Assembly (NCBI GenBank): GCA_020050375.1
Contig: JAGVKR010000239.1
Location: 1-12,962 of the forward strand
DNA length: 12,962 nt
Reading direction: 5' to 3'
DNA from: Planctomycetales bacterium
GTDB lineage: Bacteria; Planctomycetota; Planctomycetia; Planctomycetales; Planctomycetaceae
A model generated the notes under the pieces. It was not told the DNA's origin, searched no databases, and saw only the letters and a program-made list of their open reading frames with translations. Below are positions 1 through 6,385 of this stretch, piece after piece (position 1 is the first letter of the stretch; every line of letters begins with the position of its first letter). Position numbers and translations under genes: made by a program.

Positions 1-1257
1 CTTGCGGAACCCGGCGGCAAGCCGGTCGCCAACGTCACCTTTCACAACCGGATTTCCCGCATCCTGCAACAGCACTGCGTCGTCTGCCATCGCGACGGCG
101 GCAGCGCCCCGTTTGCGCTCGACAACTACAACGACGTCATGACGAACGCGGCGGCCATCGAGAGCGCGATCAATCGCGGCGTGATGCCTCCGTGGTTCGC
201 CGCATCGTCCGGCCATGATGAGAAAAGCCGGTTCATCAACGACCCGTCGCTCGCTCCGGCAGATAAAGTCGAGCTCCTGGCCTGGCTCGCTGGCGGAACG
301 CCCGAAGGCGACGCGGCGGATGCTCCCCTGCCGCGACAGTTTCCCCTGAACTGGCAAATTGGCAAGCCCGACGTCGTTGTGCAGATTCCCCGGCCGGTTG
401 CGGTGAAGGCCACCGGGACATTGCCCTATTACGAAGTCATCGTTCCCACCGAGTTCACGGAGGACAAGTGGGTCCGGTCGATCGAGATTCAACCGACCGC
501 GCCCAGTGTCGTGCATCACGTGCTGGTCTATGTCGAAGCGGCGGTGCGCCCCGGCGACAAGACGCGAACCGACGACGTCCACGTCGATGAGACGGTCGAC
601 AACCTGCGGCGCGGGTACTTTGCCGCATATGTTTCGGGAAACAGTTCGATCCAGTTGCCCGCCGATTCCGCCAAGCTGCTTCCCGCCGGATCGCGGTTGC
701 GGTTTCAGTTTCACTACGCGCCCAACGGGATCGCGACGAGCGATCAGACGCGTCTGGCGATGGTCTTCGCGAAGCAGCGCCCGCAGAACGTGATCCAGGT
801 CAAAGGGATCATCAACCCGAATATTTCGATCCCGCCGGGGGCCGCGAACCATCCGGAGACAGGATTCCTCAGAGTGTCGAAGGACATGCGATTGATGGCG
901 TTTCTTCCGCACATGCATCTGCGCGGGAAGGCGTTTCGCTACGAGGCGGTGTTGCCGGATGGTAAGACGCAGGTGCTTCTTGAAATTCCCCGATACGACA
1001 CCAACTGGCAACTCGCGTATCGTCTGGCCGAGCCGATCGACCTGCCGCGCGGGAGCGTGATTCGCGCCACCGGCTGGTTCGACAACAGCGCCGGCAATCC
1101 AGCCAACCCCGATCCGATGCGGGCCGTCTCCTGGGGCTTGCAGGCCGAAGAGGAAATGCTGGTCGGCTTCATCGAATTCAGCGCCACCCCCCCGGCCCGG
1201 TCCGTGGAGGGAAACAGTAAGCCTGCCCGCCCGTCGCGTCGCGGGACCGGCCGTTGA
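1..1257 (+). CDS. Cytochrome c / copper type II monooxygenase-like protein, 5'-truncated
   Basis: The frame is open from base 1 to the TGA at 1255-1257 (418 codons), so the start lies outside the window. A haem c motif CVVCH is encoded at 76-90 (window residues 26-30). Further on come pairs and motifs that match the copper ligands of the peptidylglycine alpha-hydroxylating monooxygenase (PHM) fold: HH at residues 172-173 (VVHHVLVYVE), FHY with H238, HMH at 304-306 (PHMHLRGK) and EEM with M386. The stretch DTNWQ...FDNSAGNPANPDP is typical of the C-terminal PHM-like domain in planctomycete and acidobacterial homologues. This suggests a periplasmic oxidoreductase that joins an electron-carrying haem domain to a two-copper hydroxylase fold. 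The substrate is unknown. A redoxin domain often precedes this arrangement and would be upstream if present. The last ~25 residues are Ser/Pro/Arg-rich and look unconserved. Family assignment is good; catalytic activity is inferred only. Confidence 0.85.
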   Translation, partial: LAEPGGKPVANVTFHNRISRILQQHCVVCHRDGGSAPFALDNYNDVMTNAAAIESAINRGVMPPWFAASSGHDEKSRFINDPSLAPADKVELLAWLAGGTPEGDAADAPLPRQFPLNWQIGKPDVVVQIPRPVAVKATGTLPYYEVIVPTEFTEDKWVRSIEIQPTAPSVVHHVLVYVEAAVRPGDKTRTDDVHVDETVDNLRRGYFAAYVSGNSSIQLPADSAKLLPAGSRLRFQFHYAPNGIATSDQTRLAMVFAKQRPQNVIQVKGIINPNISIPPGAANHPETGFLRVSKDMRLMAFLPHMHLRGKAFRYEAVLPDGKTQVLLEIPRYDTNWQLAYRLAEPIDLPRGSVIRATGWFDNSAGNPANPDPMRAVSWGLQAEEEMLVGFIEFSATPPARSVEGNSKPARPSRRGTGR

Positions 1258-1372
1258 ACAAAGGCAACGATTCGCGGTCATTACGCGGCGGGATGGCGAA
1301 ACTCTGGACGAAGTTTCGGGTTTGATCTCTCAGGCCGCAACGCGACACATTTCACGAAATGAGGCTGAAACC

Positions 1373-2035
1373 ATGCACGATCCGGCCCCGTCTTACACCC
1401 GTCGAAGCTTTCTTGGTGGTCTGGCGCTGGGGGCCACGTGGTTCAGCACGCCCGGCGCCTTTGCCGAAGAGTTGTTTCGCACTCCCCGGCAGACCGAAGG
1501 CCCCTTCTATCCCGACAAGCTGCCGCTCGATACCGACAACGATCTGTTGATCGTCAACGACTCGATCACCCCCGGCGTTGGGACGGTGACGCACCTGACG
1601 GGTAAAATCCTCGATGCAAACGGCAATCCCTTGCGGAATGCCGTCGTGGAAATCTGGCAGTGCGATAACAACGGTGCGTACCTGCACACTCGCACCGGCA
1701 ACGCCGAGAAACGCGATGCCAACTTTCAGGGGTTCGGCCGCTTCCTGACCGGGGCGACCGGCGAATACTACTTCCGCACGATCAAGCCGGTCCCCTACCC
1801 CGGCCGAGCGCCGCACATTCATTTCGCGGTCAAAGCGAAGGGGCAGGACAAATTCACGACCCAATGCTACGTGCAGGGACACCCCGGCAACGAACGGGAC
1901 GGGATCTGGAAGCAACTCCGCGATCCCAAGGCCCGCGAGGCATTGACCGTCGACTTCGCACCGATCGAAGGCTCGCGCATCGGCGAGCTGGCGGCCAAAT
2001 TCAATCTCGTGCTGGGGATCACGCCGGAATCGTGA
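1373..2035 (+). CDS. Tat-exported intradiol ring-cleavage dioxygenase
   Basis: The 220-residue product is related to protocatechuate 3,4-dioxygenase and catechol 1,2-dioxygenase, which open dihydroxylated aromatic rings using non-haem Fe(III). The expected iron ligands are visible: Y103 (in DNNGAYLHT), Y142 (PVPYPGR), and H148 and H150 (APHIHF). The N-terminus has a twin-arginine signal (YTRRSFLGGLALG, R10-R11) followed by a hydrophobic run and an AFA site at about residue 31, so export of the folded metalloenzyme is likely. The ATG at 1373 was chosen because GAGG at 1361-1364 sits at normal spacing and it places the RR motif close to the N-terminus; a TTG at 1322 in the same frame would add 17 residues with no ribosome-binding site. 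It lies 115 bp after the copper/haem protein and may be co-transcribed with it. No partner alpha/beta subunit gene is nearby, so its true substrate (lignin-type aromatics or others) cannot be told. Confidence 0.9.
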   Translation: MHDPAPSYTRRSFLGGLALGATWFSTPGAFAEELFRTPRQTEGPFYPDKLPLDTDNDLLIVNDSITPGVGTVTHLTGKILDANGNPLRNAVVEIWQCDNNGAYLHTRTGNAEKRDANFQGFGRFLTGATGEYYFRTIKPVPYPGRAPHIHFAVKAKGQDKFTTQCYVQGHPGNERDGIWKQLRDPKAREALTVDFAPIEGSRIGELAAKFNLVLGITPES

Positions 2036-2038
2036 CGC

Positions 2039-2199
2039 TCAGGCTTGTTGACTCACGTCGGCCGGTTCCACCGGCACCACATCAAGCTCGGGCTTGGGCG
2101 CTTCCTCTTCACGTCACGCCTCGCGCGTTTGTCCTCGGCGCGGCGTTTCTTCTCTTGTTCACGGGCGCGTTTGGCGTAGGTATTTCTTTTTGTAGCGAT
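2039..2199 (-). pseudogene. Small Lys/Arg-rich protein gene, frameshifted and lacking a standard start
   Basis: On the minus strand a GGAGG (about 2204-2208) is followed after 5 nt by ATC, then codons for ATKRNTYAKRAREQEKK and a further run of basic residues. This resembles a widespread family of tiny proteins of the form M-A-x-K-R-N-T-x-A-K-R with a Lys/Arg/Glu coiled helix; that is recalled, not searched. The expected ATG is ATC (2197-2199). The frame then leaves the basic helix near 2110-2117. After a one-base shift there, the other frame reads EEEAPKPELDVVPVEPADV and stops at 2039-2041, the kind of acidic tail such proteins carry. Unshifted, the frame ends at 2053 with an unconvincing tail. 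It converges with the dioxygenase gene, 3 bp apart. Either the gene is decaying or the sequence has an error. Function of the family is unknown to me. Confidence 0.5.
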
Positions 2200-2301
2200 A
2201 GGATCCTCCGTGGCGCTGCGCAAATAGGGGAGGCAGCCGGATTGGCCGCCGTGGCCTCGATTGTAGGTCACTTGCACGTCGGCGGATACCCCGAAGGAAC
2301 G

Positions 2302-2380
2302 GGATTCAGGATTCGGCATTCAGGATTCAGGGGCGCCAGCCCCGCATCTCCCTGAATCCCGAATGCCGAATCCTGAATCC
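2302..2380. repeat. 31-bp inverted repeat built of heptamer tandem repeats
   Basis: The left arm at 2302-2332 and the right arm at 2350-2380 are reverse complements with a single mismatch over 31 bp, separated by a 17-nt loop. Each arm is itself four 7-bp units: GGATTCA, GGATTCG, GCATTCA, GGATTCA on the left, and the complementary units on the right. There is no T-tract after it, and it lies upstream of the divergently arranged zinc-ribbon gene and basic-protein pseudogene, so a simple terminator role does not fit well. A related single unit (GGATTCA) recurs at 5099-5105. Confidence 0.85.
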
Positions 2381-2481
2381 TGCCCAAACTTTGATCCTTG
2401 GTTCCGTTGGCCACGTTCTGATACGCTGTCGGGCATTCCGGGGATCCGTTTCCTGGTCGCTCTCCCGAGGACAGCGCCGCC

Positions 2482-3789
2482 GTGCCTGCGATGCCTTCCG
2501 AAGTACCGTCCACGGATGTTCCTTCCGCACGCGAATCGCCGGCGGGGGACGCGGCCGAATCGAACACCGGTCGAAAATTCCCTTGTCCTGGCTGCGGGGC
2601 CAAGCTCGATTTCGATCCCGGCCAGCGGGCTCTGAATTGCCCCTATTGCGGTTACGCCGAGCAGATTGATCCGTCGGCCGAAGCCGTTCGTGAGCGCGAC
2701 TGGGAAGAGTACTGGAAGAATGCCGACAGCCGCGGCGCGACGATCGAAGGCCGCTCGTCGGAGGTGCAGTGCAAGGCCTGCGCGGCGGTGGTCCTGCTCG
2801 AAGACAAGGTGGTCACCGACAAGTGCCCGTATTGCGGGAACGATCTGGAGAACAAGCCGGTTTCGGCCGAGAGCATGATTCTGCCGGAGGGGATTCTCCC
2901 CTTCAAAGTCGACCTGAAGCGCGCGAAGAACGCCTTTCGGCAATGGGTCGCCGAGCGGTGGTTCGCTCCGAGCGATCTGAGGCACCTCGCCGATCTCGGC
3001 CAGCTCAACGGGATCTACGTCCCGTTCTGGACGTTTGACTCGATGACCTATTCGCACTACACCGGCCAGCGGGGCGACAACTACCAGGAAATGGAGACGT
3101 ACGTCGATCACGAGACGTCCAGCGTGCCGGACGGTCGCGGAAACATGGTCATGCAAACCCGACCGGTGACGAAAACCCGGATGGTGACGCGCATTCGCTG
3201 GACGCCGGCATCGGGTGAAGTCGACCATTTCTTCGACGACGTGCTGGTGTGCGCATCGAAGAGCATTCCCTCCGACCTGCTAGCGGAGTTGGGCCCTTGG
3301 GACCTACAGAACTGCGAGCCGTTCCAGCCGCAGTTTTTGGCCGGCTTTCAGACCGAGAGGTACACGGTCGATCTCAAGCCGGGTTTCGAGGTCGCGCGGT
3401 CAATCATGGACGGAGAAATCCGCAGCCTCTGCTGCGCCGACATCGGCGGCGATCACCAGCAACTGCACTCCGTTCAAACACAGCACGCGGCCATCACGTT
3501 CAAGCACGTGCTCCAGCCGGTGTGGCTGGCCCCGTACCGCTATCGCGACAAGCTCTATCGGATCGCCGTCAACGCCCGCACCGGCGAGCTCGTCGGCACG
3601 CGCCCCTACAGCTTCTGGAAAATCGGCCTGACCATTCTGTTCGTGCTGGCCATCATCGGTTTCGTCTTGCTGTTTGCAAGCGCGGTTCGTTCGGCGCCAG
3701 TGGCTTCCCTTTTGTCATTTCCAGTTTCGGATTTCATTAGGCCTTTGAATTTCGGATTTTTTTCCGCAGTGGGTCAATTTTCGGCCTGA
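2482..3789 (+). CDS. Double zinc-ribbon protein with C-terminal membrane segment
   Basis: The 435-residue product has two treble CxxC zinc-ribbon units: C35/C38 with C53/C56 (CPGCG...CPYCG), and C97/C100 with C115/C118 (CKAC...CPYCG). The middle (about 150-360) contains the YTGQRGD motif and beta-rich sequence seen in proteins annotated as TFIIB-type zinc-ribbon-containing. A single membrane helix lies at about 380-402, so most of the protein is probably cytoplasmic and tethered to the membrane. The GTG at 2482 is preceded by GAGGA at 2467-2471; the in-frame ATG at 2491 is an alternative. From about residue 403 on, the tail is coded by low-complexity heptamer repeat DNA (from 3710), so the natural C-terminus probably lies near the end of the membrane helix and the stop at 3787-3789 is incidental. 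The molecular role of the family is not known to me. Confidence 0.75.
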   Translation: MPAMPSEVPSTDVPSARESPAGDAAESNTGRKFPCPGCGAKLDFDPGQRALNCPYCGYAEQIDPSAEAVRERDWEEYWKNADSRGATIEGRSSEVQCKACAAVVLLEDKVVTDKCPYCGNDLENKPVSAESMILPEGILPFKVDLKRAKNAFRQWVAERWFAPSDLRHLADLGQLNGIYVPFWTFDSMTYSHYTGQRGDNYQEMETYVDHETSSVPDGRGNMVMQTRPVTKTRMVTRIRWTPASGEVDHFFDDVLVCASKSIPSDLLAELGPWDLQNCEPFQPQFLAGFQTERYTVDLKPGFEVARSIMDGEIRSLCCADIGGDHQQLHSVQTQHAAITFKHVLQPVWLAPYRYRDKLYRIAVNARTGELVGTRPYSFWKIGLTILFVLAIIGFVLLFASAVRSAPVASLLSFPVSDFIRPLNFGFFSAVGQFSA

Positions 3790-3843
3790 CAAGAGGCGAC
3801 CACGAAAGACGAAAATCAAAGGCCTAAGGAAAGACAAAAGACA
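3710..3843. repeat. Heptamer-repeat block with 18-bp inverted repeat
   Basis: The stretches 3710-3758 and 3802-3843 both show a 7-bp period, for example ACGAAAG, ACGAAAA, TCAAAGG, CCTAAGG, AAAGACA, AAAGACA in the second block. Segments 3737-3754 and 3810-3827 are reverse complements at 17 of 18 positions and share the core AGGCCT. The first half overlaps the 3' end of the zinc-ribbon reading frame; the second half ends about 40 bp before the next gene's ATG. Confidence 0.7.
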
Positions 3844-3882
3844 AAGCTCGACAAGGTGATTCAATTCTCGACGAGGTTCCCA

Positions 3883-5076
3883 ATGCACCGCGTACCACCC
3901 CTGCTTCTCCTGACCTGGCTACTGGCTTCCGGCGCAACGCAAGGGGCCGAGCCCGCGGCTGAGCCGATTCGCGTGCTCAATCCGAAATCGCTCGCTGGCG
4001 AAACACTTCCCGCCGAGCGGACGCTGCTGGGGGTTCCCGACGATTACAAGCCGTGCGTCGTGCGGCTGGCGTCGGGAGAGTTGCTGGTGGTCGCTTTCCA
4101 CCAGCACAAGGTTGAAGGCGAGAAGGTCCGCGAAGACATGCTCCTTTTCCGTTCTGCAGATGAAGGCCGTACCTGGTCCGACTCTGAGACACTCGATCTG
4201 CTCGGCCGCGAGCCGTATTTCACGCAACTCGAAGACGGCACGCTGCTGATCACTGTCCATTTGCTCGAACAGGATGTCCGCAACACGCTGGGGTACACGC
4301 ACAGCTACGTCCATCGTTCCGAAGACAGCGGCAAAACCTGGATGACGACGCGGATCACATCGGACGACGTTCCCGGCGCCACAAAAAAAGACTGGATCCT
4401 GACCAGCCGTAATATCCTCGAGCGTGAGGATGGAAAGTTGATTCTCGGCGTGTCGGCTCCCGGTGGTCGCGATTACCTGTGGCGCTCGCGCGATCAGGGC
4501 AAGACCTGGGACAAGACGCTCGCCTGCGATTTCGAGAAAGTCGATCGGTCGAAGTTGTGGTGGCCCCTGAACGCCGAAACAGTCTTCTGGGAGCCACGCA
4601 ACGGTGATCTTCTCGCGATCGTGCGGGTCGACCCGCGTGTCTTTCCGCCGTTGCCGGGGACCGAAATCCCCAAAGAAGAGGGGGACCAGGTCGAGCGGTT
4701 GATGGTCTTTCGTTCGCTCGACGGCGGCGCCCGCTGGAAGCTCGAGGAGAACCTCGGAACCTACGGCGAAATGTACCCGCAGATCCTGCGACTCATCGAC
4801 GGACGGCTACTGCAGACGTTCACCGTCCGCGCGCTGAAGCCTCCCCTCGGCGTGCATGCCGTCCTGGGTGAAGAAACAGCCAGCGGCTTCCGCTTCGATT
4901 TCGACCGCGACCGCCTCGTGATCGACGCCAAGACTCCAATCGACCTCCCCAGCGGCGGCGGCTTCGGCCCCACAATCCAGTTGCCGGACGAAACGCTGGT
5001 CACCGTCTACAGCTATCGCGACGCCGACAAGAAGACGCGACTGGAATCGGCCCGCTGGAAGCTGCCGGCGCGATAG
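3883..5076 (+). CDS. Exported Asp-box (BNR) protein, sialidase-like beta-propeller
   Basis: The 397-residue product starts with a signal peptide (MHRVPPLLLLTWLLASGATQGA, written here as residues 1-22) with likely cleavage near residue 22. Four Asp boxes (S-x-D-x-G-x-T/R-W) are visible: S91-W98 (SADEGRTW), S146-W153 (SEDSGKTW), S202-W209 (SRDQGKTW) and S278-W285 (SLDGGARW). They are spaced as blade turns of a six-bladed sialidase-type propeller. The sialidase Arg-Ile-Pro motif and arginine triad are not evident, so I do not claim neuraminidase activity; such proteins are common among planctomycete exported proteins and may act on or bind sulfated or other complex glycans. The ATG at 3883 has GAGG at 3873-3876; a GTG at 3856 would add nine residues in front of the signal peptide. 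No sulfatase or other glycan gene is adjacent. Confidence 0.8.
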   Translation: MHRVPPLLLLTWLLASGATQGAEPAAEPIRVLNPKSLAGETLPAERTLLGVPDDYKPCVVRLASGELLVVAFHQHKVEGEKVREDMLLFRSADEGRTWSDSETLDLLGREPYFTQLEDGTLLITVHLLEQDVRNTLGYTHSYVHRSEDSGKTWMTTRITSDDVPGATKKDWILTSRNILEREDGKLILGVSAPGGRDYLWRSRDQGKTWDKTLACDFEKVDRSKLWWPLNAETVFWEPRNGDLLAIVRVDPRVFPPLPGTEIPKEEGDQVERLMVFRSLDGGARWKLEENLGTYGEMYPQILRLIDGRLLQTFTVRALKPPLGVHAVLGEETASGFRFDFDRDRLVIDAKTPIDLPSGGGFGPTIQLPDETLVTVYSYRDADKKTRLESARWKLPAR

Positions 5077-5139
5077 TTGGAAGAAGATTCACGGCGCAGG
5101 ATTCAGGGGAGTGGGGGAATCGGAAACGGCGCCCTTTCT

Positions 5140-5164
5140 CCCTTCCCCCCCGGCGGGGGAAGGG
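5140..5164. repeat. Perfect 10-bp GC-rich hairpin
   Basis: CCCTTCCCCC at 5140-5149 pairs with GGGGGAAGGG at 5155-5164 around a 5-nt loop. It is followed by more G-rich sequence, not a T-tract. It resembles the C/G-run intergenic palindromes scattered through many large bacterial genomes. The rest of the spacer 5077-5320 holds one partial heptamer run (5085-5105) and the promoter of the next gene. Confidence 0.6.
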
Positions 5165-5308
5165 TCGGGGATGGGGGGGCGGACGGAGCATTCGCCATTC
5201 AAGGGACAGAAACCAGCAACCGTCATCGCGTCGCGAGGCGCAGCTTTGCCCCGTCCTGTCGTCCCTCCCATGCCGAAAATCGGCTTTCGCATTCCCAACG
5301 AGACAGGA

Positions 5309-5320
5309 TACAATCGTTGT
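5309..5320 (+). promoter_or_regulatory. Possible -10 box for a leaderless DUF433 transcript
   Basis: TACAAT at 5309-5314 lies 6 nt before the ATG at 5321, so transcription would begin at or next to the start codon. No Shine-Dalgarno sequence is visible ahead of this ATG. A convincing -35 box is not present, so this rests on the -10 match and spacing only. Confidence 0.35.
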
Positions 5321-5584
5321 ATGCAGCCCGTCATTGAAAAACAGCACATCGAGAAAACCCCCGGTGTTTGCGGGGGAAAGCCGCGGATTGCCGGCCATCG
5401 CATTCGAGTCCAGGACATTGTTCTCTGGACTGAACAGGGGCAGTCGGCCGATGAAATCGTCTCTTCCTTTCCGCAACTGTCGCTGGCCGACGTTCATGCG
5501 GCGCTCGCCTATTACTTTGACCACCAGACGGAGATTGACGCGGACGTTCGCCGCGATGACGAGTTTATCGCGCAGCTCAAGTGA
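5321..5584 (+). CDS. DUF433 domain protein (VapB-like antitoxin), apparently solitary
   Basis: The 87-residue product has the DUF433 signature: TPGVCGGKPRIAGHRIRVQDI, then a helical segment with the pattern QGQSADEIVSSFPQLSLADVHAALAYYFDH. These proteins carry a winged or lambda-repressor-like helix-turn-helix and are usually the antitoxin of a type II pair with a PIN-like DUF5615 RNase directly downstream. Here no such toxin follows. The only reading frame touching its stop is a 37-codon one (5581-5694) that does not look like a PIN fold. The ATG at 5321 was chosen because it begins just before the conserved domain; longer in-frame starts reach back into G/C-rich repeat DNA. It may be a remnant of a toxin-antitoxin locus, or a stand-alone regulator. 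Confidence 0.8.
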   Translation: MQPVIEKQHIEKTPGVCGGKPRIAGHRIRVQDIVLWTEQGQSADEIVSSFPQLSLADVHAALAYYFDHQTEIDADVRRDDEFIAQLK

Positions 5585-5694
5585 ACAAAGCCTACGGCCA
5601 CACCCCGGATAAATTGGCGCTTCTGTGGGAAACCGCCCCGCGGCGCATGCCGTTCGCACCCGAAGACACGCAAGCGACGGCCCGAGCGTCGTGA
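5581..5694 (+). CDS. Possible 37-residue ORF overlapping the DUF433 stop
   Basis: A GTG at 5581 overlaps the DUF433 TGA in the 4-base GTGA arrangement typical of coupled genes and reads 37 residues (begins MNKAYGHTPDKLALLWETAP) to a TGA at 5692-5694. The position is where a DUF5615 toxin would begin, but the residues lack the Asp-rich start of PIN-like proteins. It could be chance, or what remains after toxin loss. Confidence 0.2.
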   Translation: MNKAYGHTPDKLALLWETAPRRMPFAPEDTQATARAS

Positions 5695-5727
5695 TCGATG
5701 TTCGTGGTACGGTGTCGCGTTTGTACC

Positions 5728-5833
5728 GCCCTTTCAGGGCTGAGCGCTCTGTTGTTCGTAAACCCAGGGCGGCGCTGCGTGGCTAACGCCACTTCGCTCT
5801 GCCTTGGGTTGGTTTGTGGTGGCCTTTCAGGCC
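5728..5833 (+). repeat. Three-hairpin palindromic element, copy A
   Basis: Left hairpin GCCCT-TTC-AGGGC (5728-5740). Central stem CCCAGGGC (5763-5770) with GCCTTGGG (5801-5808), enclosing an inner hairpin GTGGC-TAAC-GCCAC (5779-5792). Right hairpin GGCCT-TTC-AGGCC (5821-5833). The same order of parts is found in copies B and C of this spacer. Confidence 0.8.
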
Positions 5834-5974
5834 GGGAGGCGCCGCTGCTCGCACTGTGACGCCTCGGTCTCCTCGGAAGAACTCACGGCGAAATCGCCTT
5901 GAGCGAGTCGGCGGGCAGTTCGGATCGGTGATATGCTAACCACCACTCCGCCGACGACCCGATATGCGTCTTTC

Positions 5975-6085
5975 GCCCCGAAGGGGCAGCCACAGATCAG
6001 CCCAAGGGCAGAGCGACGCGGCGATAGCCGCAGAGCGCCGCCCTGGGAACGCGGTCCCCCATGATGAATCAAGCCCTGAAGGGGC
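5975..6085 (-). repeat. Three-hairpin palindromic element, copy B (inverted)
   Basis: Read on the minus strand it has the same parts as copy A: left hairpin (6073-6085), central stem (GCCCTGGG at 6040-6047 on the plus strand with CCCAAGGGC at 6001-6009), inner hairpin GCGGC-TATC-GCCGC, and right hairpin GCCCC-TTC-GGGGC (5975-5987). The inner and right stems differ from copy A by paired changes that keep base-pairing. Confidence 0.8.
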
Positions 6086-6154
6086 GGAACAATGGTCCGC
6101 CTTCAGGCATGGCAATCAATGATAATGATCACGATGCGATGCCATGTTTGTCTC

Positions 6155-6244
6155 GCGCTTTCAGGGCTCAGAGCGTGCTCCCGTACGCAAACCCAGGGCG
6201 GCGCTGCGCTCTGCCTGGGCAGGTTTGTCGTGGCCTTTCAGGCC
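6155..6244 (+). repeat. Three-hairpin palindromic element, copy C (lacks inner hairpin)
   Basis: It matches copy A closely from the left hairpin (6155-6167, one mispair) through CCCAGGGCGGCGCTGCG to the identical right hairpin GGCCT-TTC-AGGCC (6232-6244). About 17 bp that form the inner hairpin of copies A and B are absent. The remaining 140 bp to the next gene show no feature I can name. Confidence 0.75.
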
Positions 6245-6385
6245 ATAGTCGAAAGCTCCACGACCCTATTGCTGGCCACTTGACTCAAGCAATCACCGCG
6301 CTCGCCGCACTGCGTCGACCACGCTGGCGATCACTCAAATTGACCGGTCCCCTTCAATGTCCCTGAGACCATTTCTCCAGTTCCC

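Noticed and set aside
1322..1372. TTG start for the dioxygenase, 17 codons upstream
   Set aside because: There is no ribosome-binding site before it and it would move the twin-arginine motif away from the N-terminus; the ATG at 1373 has GAGG at good spacing.
2320..3228. Long minus-strand frame of 302 codons opposite the zinc-ribbon gene
   Set aside because: It is the antisense shadow of a gene with clear CxxC motifs on the plus strand and has no recognisable domain.
5933..6063. ATG-started frame of about 43 codons with TGATATGCT (extended -10-like) over its start
   Set aside because: Most of it is translation of repeat copy B; the residues reflect the palindrome, and there is no matching -35 box or ribosome-binding site.
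5728..6244. CRISPR array or IS element in the 690-bp spacer
   Set aside because: There are only three copies, in mixed orientation, with unequal spacing and no transposase frame or target-site duplications that I could see.
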